NCBI GenBank assembly: GCA_002839315.1
Contig: PGXV01000004.1
Span: 224,787 to 288,786, forward strand
Direction of reading: 5' to 3'
Length of the DNA: 64,000 nucleotides
DNA from: Spirochaetae bacterium HGW-Spirochaetae-3
Lineage (GTDB): Bacteria; Spirochaetota; Spirochaetia; Treponematales; UBA12059
Shown here: piece by piece, positions 60,637 to 64,000 of the stretch
How the letters are laid out: each line of letters opens with the position of its first letter
Numbering within the stretch: position 1 is the stretch's first letter
Program-made: the position numbers and the translations under genes
Notes under the pieces: model-generated
Database searches by the model: none
What the model was told of the DNA's origin: nothing
The model's input: only the letters and a program-made list of their open reading frames with translations

Positions 60637-61360
60637 AGAGCTCGTCCAGTATGCGTTTCTTGTTGTCGGCGGCCTGCTGCTTCTTCTCGTCGACCTTCGT
60701 CGTCGCGAGGATCCTGTCGTACGCGTCGGCCGAGTCCTGAAGCCTTCCTGAGCCGTACAACGCCCGCGCGTAGATGAACAGCGCGTCGACGTTCCTGGGA
60801 TCGGTAGCGAGCAGCGCCTCTATCGGGCCGATGGCGGCCTCGTGATTATCCAGTTCGAAGGTATACAGAACAGCCAGCCCGTACAATGACCTGGAATTCC
60901 TGGGATCGATCTCTATCGACCGGCGGTACGACGCCTCGGCCGTCCTGAGCCACGCGGCCCTCTCTTCGGCACCGCCGCCCTTTTCGGCGGCCGCGGCCTT
61001 CGACAGGAACGCGGCGGAGAGCCCCGCGACGTAGAAGAGTCCGGACGAGTCGGGATAGTGGCGCAGCCCCTTGAGCGCTGCGTCGTGCGCGTCCCCGTAT
61101 AGCCCCTTGTCCAGATAGCGGACGGCCAGCAGGCGCCAGTAGACGCCGACCTTCTCCATGGCCTGGGCGGTCTTGTCGACCTCCCCGCCATATCGGGCGA
61201 TGCCATCCTTAAGCTCCTCCACCGTGGAGGGCGGGGCGTTCTTGGACGATCGGGCCTCGATATCGAACATGCGCTCGAGGAAATTCTTATCATCGCCGCC
61301 GCAGGACGACAGCGCGACGACACAGAAAACCGCTAGTATCGCGAGCGAGAATCGTTTCAT
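60626..61360 (-). CDS. TPR lipoprotein
   Basis: The 244-residue protein has a lipoprotein signal with lipobox LSSC (Cys20 of MKRFSLAILAVFCVVALSSC) and about four TPR-like repeats (YWRLLAVRYLDKGLYGDAHDAALKGLRHYPDSSGL, ASYRRSIEIDPRNSRSLYGLAVLYTF). It is probably attached to the periplasmic face of a membrane and scaffolds protein contacts. The start is ATG 61360 after GGGAGGG, overlapping the xerD stop by four bases. Its place between xerD and dprA has no obvious reason. Confidence 0.85.
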   Translation of the reverse strand: MKRFSLAILAVFCVVALSSCGGDDKNFLERMFDIEARSSKNAPPSTVEELKDGIARYGGEVDKTAQAMEKVGVYWRLLAVRYLDKGLYGDAHDAALKGLRHYPDSSGLFYVAGLSAAFLSKAAAAEKGGGAEERAAWLRTAEASYRRSIEIDPRNSRSLYGLAVLYTFELDNHEAAIGPIEALLATDPRNVDALFIYARALYGSGRLQDSADAYDRILATTKVDEKKQQAADNKKRILDELYGK

Positions 61361-62310
61361 GAGACTACCCTCCCCGTATCGGAGACGCCCTTGCAAGCCG
61401 CTGCGCTTGATTCCGCTTCGTTGGAGCGGGAGCGGGGGAAATACGCCTCGTGGGCCACGGCCAGCTCCTCCGCGTCGACGTGGGTATAGATCTGCGTCGT
61501 CGATATATCCGCGTGGCCGAGCAGTTCCTGCACCGTACGGAGATCGGCCCCGCCGGCGAGGAGGTGCGTGGCGAACGAATGCCTGAGCGAGTGCACCTTA
61601 CCGTCGACGCCGCTCGCTACCCTGAGCTCCGAGAAACGTTTCCAGACGCCTTTCCTCGAGATACCCTTGCCGGAGCGGTTGAGGAAAACACGGTCCGAGC
61701 GCCGGCCCTTCTCGAGCGCCGGGCGAGCCTCGGCGATATAGCGCTCCAGCCAAGAGCGGGCCTCGTCGCCGAAAGGCAGGAGACGCTCCTTGCGGCGCTT
61801 CCCGACCACCCTGACGAAGCGCTCCTTGAGGTACAGCGAGTCGAAGCACAACGACGATGCCTCGGATATGCGCAATCCGCACGAATAGATCAACTCGAAC
61901 AGGGCGCGATCGCGGAGCCCTCCCGGCGTGGACAGATCGATGGTCTCGAGCATCAGGTTGACGTCCTCGGCGCGGATTACGTCCGGCAGGGTCCGTTCCT
62001 GACGGGGGCTCTCGAGAAGCTCTGTCGGGTCGTCCGCGCGAAGGCCCTCGAGCCGCAGGTACTTGAACAGGCCCCTGATGCTCGACATGATCCGCGCCAT
62101 CGTCCTGGCGGAAAGCCCGGAAGCGCGCCTATAGGCGAGGAATTCGAGGATAGCGGACACGTCAGCCGACTCGAGCGTCTCGCCCCGCTCCGAAAGCCAT
62201 GCCGAGAGGCTCCTCGCCTCCCGGACATATGCCTCGAGCGTCAGGGGAGAGCGTCTCCTGGCGGCGAGAAGCCACGCGCCGTAGCGTTCTATCGAGTCCC
62301 GTTCGGCCAC
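61357..62310 (-). CDS. xerD: Tyrosine recombinase XerD-like
   Basis: The 317-residue protein has the N-terminal SAM-like domain (YGAWLLAARRRSPLTLEAYVREARSL) and the catalytic residues: Arg in SCGLRISEASSL, His-x-x-Arg in [15 protein letters not shown], Gly-His in LLGHADISTTQ and Tyr in IYTHVDAEEL. It starts at GTG 62310, four bases after the ftsZ stop, with a weak ribosome site. It likely works with the second Xer at 56554 at the dif site during division. Confidence 0.88.
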   Translation of the reverse strand: MAERDSIERYGAWLLAARRRSPLTLEAYVREARSLSAWLSERGETLESADVSAILEFLAYRRASGLSARTMARIMSSIRGLFKYLRLEGLRADDPTELLESPRQERTLPDVIRAEDVNLMLETIDLSTPGGLRDRALFELIYSCGLRISEASSLCFDSLYLKERFVRVVGKRRKERLLPFGDEARSWLERYIAEARPALEKGRRSDRVFLNRSGKGISRKGVWKRFSELRVASGVDGKVHSLRHSFATHLLAGGADLRTVQELLGHADISTTQIYTHVDAEELAVAHEAYFPRSRSNEAESSAAACKGVSDTGRVVS

Positions 62311-62314
62311 GGGC

Positions 62315-63547
62315 CTACGCCCCGTTTCGTTCCGCCGCGGGCCTGCGCTCGCGGAGTACCGTGGGAATGTCCAGCTCGTCGGCGTCGTTGCGCCCCATCA
62401 GGTAACCCTTGGTCTTGGGTTCGACGATGGTCCGCCACTCGTCCGCGGAAAGGAAATCGTCTATCTCGCGAGCGGTTTCCTTGCGGGCCGGCGCGCTCGG
62501 AGCCTTCGGCTTGATAGAGCGGTCGAAGCCCGTGGCGATGACGGTCACGCTCACCTCGTCCTGCGCGTCCGGATCGTTGACGATGCCGGCGATCACGAGC
62601 GCGTCCGGATCGGCGTTGCGCGTTATGATGCCGACGATCTCCTCGTACTCGTTGAGGGTGAAGCTCTCTCCGCCGGTCACGTTGATCAGAATATTCTTGG
62701 CGCCGTCGATGCGGGCGTCCTCGAGCAAGGGGTTCGATACGGCCTTCTCGGCGGCCTCTACGGCTCGATTGTCGCCGCGAGCGTTGCCTATGCCCATCAG
62801 CGCGTCGCCCTGTCCGCTCATCACCGTACTGACGTCGGCGAAGTCTATATTGATATCGCCCGCCACGGTTATCAGGTCGGATATGCCCTGAACGCCCTGT
62901 CGCAGCACGTCGTCCGCCAGCTTGAACGCCTCGCGGATGGGCGTGCGCTTCTCGACGACCTTGAGCAGGTGCTGGTTGGGGATGACTATCAGCGTATCAA
63001 CGGCCATCCGGAGTTTCTCAATGCCTTCCTCGGCGAGGCGCATCTTGACCTTTCCCTCGAAGTCGAAGGGTTTGGTGACGACCGCGACGGTCAGCGCTCC
63101 CAGCTCCCTGGCGACCTCGGCGATGACCGGGGCCGCACCGGTTCCGGTGCCGCCGCCCATCCCGGCGGTTATGAAGACCATGTCGGCGCCACGGAGGGCC
63201 TCGGCCAGCAGGGCCTTGTCCTCCATCGCGGCTTTCTCCCCGATCTCCGGCTTGCCGCCCGCGCCGAGGCCATGAGTGACCTTGGCTCCGAGCCCCAGCT
63301 TTATCTCCGCCTCGGAGCGTCCGAGCGCCTGCAGGTCGGTGTTGGCGACGATGAACTCGACGTTGCGAAGCCCCGCCTCGATCATCCTGTTGACGGCGTT
63401 GGATCCGCCGCCGCCCGCGCCGATTACCTTTATGACCGTCGAGTTGCTCTGGTACCCGTCTTCGACGACTTTCTCGGCTACAGCCGATTCCGTCCCGGCC
63501 TCGGCCCGACGGTACGCACCGATCTCGTCAACCACCCGTAGCGTCAT
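62315..63547 (-). CDS. ftsZ: Cell-division GTPase FtsZ
   Basis: FtsZ forms the division ring. The 410-residue protein has [17 protein letters not shown], the tubulin signature GGGTGTG at 131-137, [17 protein letters not shown] and the C-terminal peptide [12 protein letters not shown] that binds FtsA. An extra 35-residue N-terminal segment precedes the fold, and a short linker sits before the end peptide. A G-rich ribosome site precedes the ATG. Confidence 0.97.
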   Translation of the reverse strand: MTLRVVDEIGAYRRAEAGTESAVAEKVVEDGYQSNSTVIKVIGAGGGGSNAVNRMIEAGLRNVEFIVANTDLQALGRSEAEIKLGLGAKVTHGLGAGGKPEIGEKAAMEDKALLAEALRGADMVFITAGMGGGTGTGAAPVIAEVARELGALTVAVVTKPFDFEGKVKMRLAEEGIEKLRMAVDTLIVIPNQHLLKVVEKRTPIREAFKLADDVLRQGVQGISDLITVAGDINIDFADVSTVMSGQGDALMGIGNARGDNRAVEAAEKAVSNPLLEDARIDGAKNILINVTGGESFTLNEYEEIVGIITRNADPDALVIAGIVNDPDAQDEVSVTVIATGFDRSIKPKAPSAPARKETAREIDDFLSADEWRTIVEPKTKGYLMGRNDADELDIPTVLRERRPAAERNGA

Positions 63548-63632
63548 ATTCCCCCCCCGTACGTTCGTTTACCTAATTAGATCGCTATCCGAACCTCGGA
63601 ACGTGTCAGCGCTCCGTGGTCCGGGTCGGTTA

Positions 63633-64000
63633 CTAGAAAAATTCCTTAAGCCAGTCCCCGAGACGTCTCAGTGTCGAGTCGGACCTGGCCTTGGACTGCT
63701 TGACCTTGTCGTTCCCGCCCCTGGCGCCGGATACGCCCTGCCCTCCGCCTAAGGCCTTGCCGCGAGAGTCCGGTTCGGGAGCCCCGCCCGAGCGCTCGGC
63801 GCCGAGTAGCACGAGCCCGACGGCGGTGGAGTACGCCGGATTCCGGTACGCGTCGACCAGGCCGCCGAAAGAGGACGGCGCTCCGGTCCTGACCGGTACG
63901 CCGAACACCTCGTACGCGAGGTCCGCCGCTCCCGGCATCAGCGCTCCGCCGCCGGTCAACACGACGCCGCCCTTGACGCGATGCCAGAACCCTGGCTGCT
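63633..64000 (-). CDS. ftsA: Cell-division protein FtsA, partial (C-terminus)
   Basis: Only the last 122 codons are in the window. The visible part includes VVLTGGGALMPGAADLAYEVFGVPVRTG and NPAYSTAVGLVLLGAE, the final phosphate-binding region of the actin-like fold. A polar linker and an amphipathic end (LRRLGDWLKEFF) that would bind the membrane follow. The stop is TAG 63635-63633. It lies 85 bases upstream of ftsZ, the usual order. Confidence 0.93.
   Translation of the reverse strand, partial: QPGFWHRVKGGVVLTGGGALMPGAADLAYEVFGVPVRTGAPSSFGGLVDAYRNPAYSTAVGLVLLGAERSGGAPEPDSRGKALGGGQGVSGARGGNDKVKQSKARSDSTLRRLGDWLKEFF

Overview
The window is a gene-dense, GC-rich stretch of a flagellated spirochaete chromosome, most likely from the Spirochaetaceae/Treponema side of the phylum. 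Three things point there. The flagellar genes have spirochaete-type order and content: flgB-flgC-fliE-fliF-fliG-fliH-fliI-fliJ-flbB-fliK-flgD-flgE-flbD-motA-motB-fliL-fliM-fliY-fliO-fliP-fliQ-fliR-flhB-flhA-flhF-flhG, then a sigma-28 gene. FlgE keeps the Lys165/Cys178/Asn179 set that crosslinks spirochaete hooks. Several neighbourhoods (rpsT-hup-lnt-regulator-rho-rpmE; murG-cvpA-holB-kinase-regulator) match Treponema pallidum gene order as I remember it. No mobile element, CRISPR array, rRNA or tRNA was seen. No gap between genes exceeds about 300 bases.

Region 1 (1-9.8 kb, mostly + strand) holds a cut-off secreted protein, a membrane TPR protein with a degenerate Mrr-like tail, a small zinc-ribbon protein and plsC (- strand). 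It continues with rpsT, hup, lnt, a receiver-only response regulator, a small TPR protein, a bactofilin, a CinA-type amidase, rho and rpmE.

Region 2 (9.8-17 kb, mixed strands) holds rdgB with a divergent sigma-factor-like gene, a DHH phosphoesterase, a small secreted protein, nth, a recQ-like helicase whose 3' end overlaps a convergent small membrane-protein gene, and a PilZ protein with a split PilZ signature.

Region 3 (17.1-24.2 kb, + strand) is a tightly coupled operon: pgi, murG, cvpA, holB, and a histidine kinase with a sigma-54-type activator. Region 4 (24.2-64 kb, - strand) is one co-directional run of 42 genes with gaps mostly under 100 bases. It reads ftsA(partial)-ftsZ-xerD-lipoprotein-dprA-topA-xerC-hslV-hslU, then flgB through flhG, then an unknown membrane protein, fliA (sigma-28), a FapA-domain protein, two small proteins, and an Hsp70 with a J-domain/HEAT partner. 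The runs of regions 3 and 4 meet head-on with only seven bases between stop codons.

Functionally, region 4 joins cell division, chromosome dimer resolution, DNA topology, ATP-dependent proteolysis, the complete flagellar export/hook/motor/switch set and flagellar positioning (FlhF/FlhG). A candidate sigma-28 promoter lies upstream of flgB and the sigma-28 gene sits at the far end of the run, so positive feedback is possible. The less familiar points are the bactofilin/receiver/TPR group, the sigma-like protein, the split PilZ protein, the TPR-Mrr protein, and several palindromes and phased repeats between genes. All calls come from reading the sequence and recalling family features; no database search was run.
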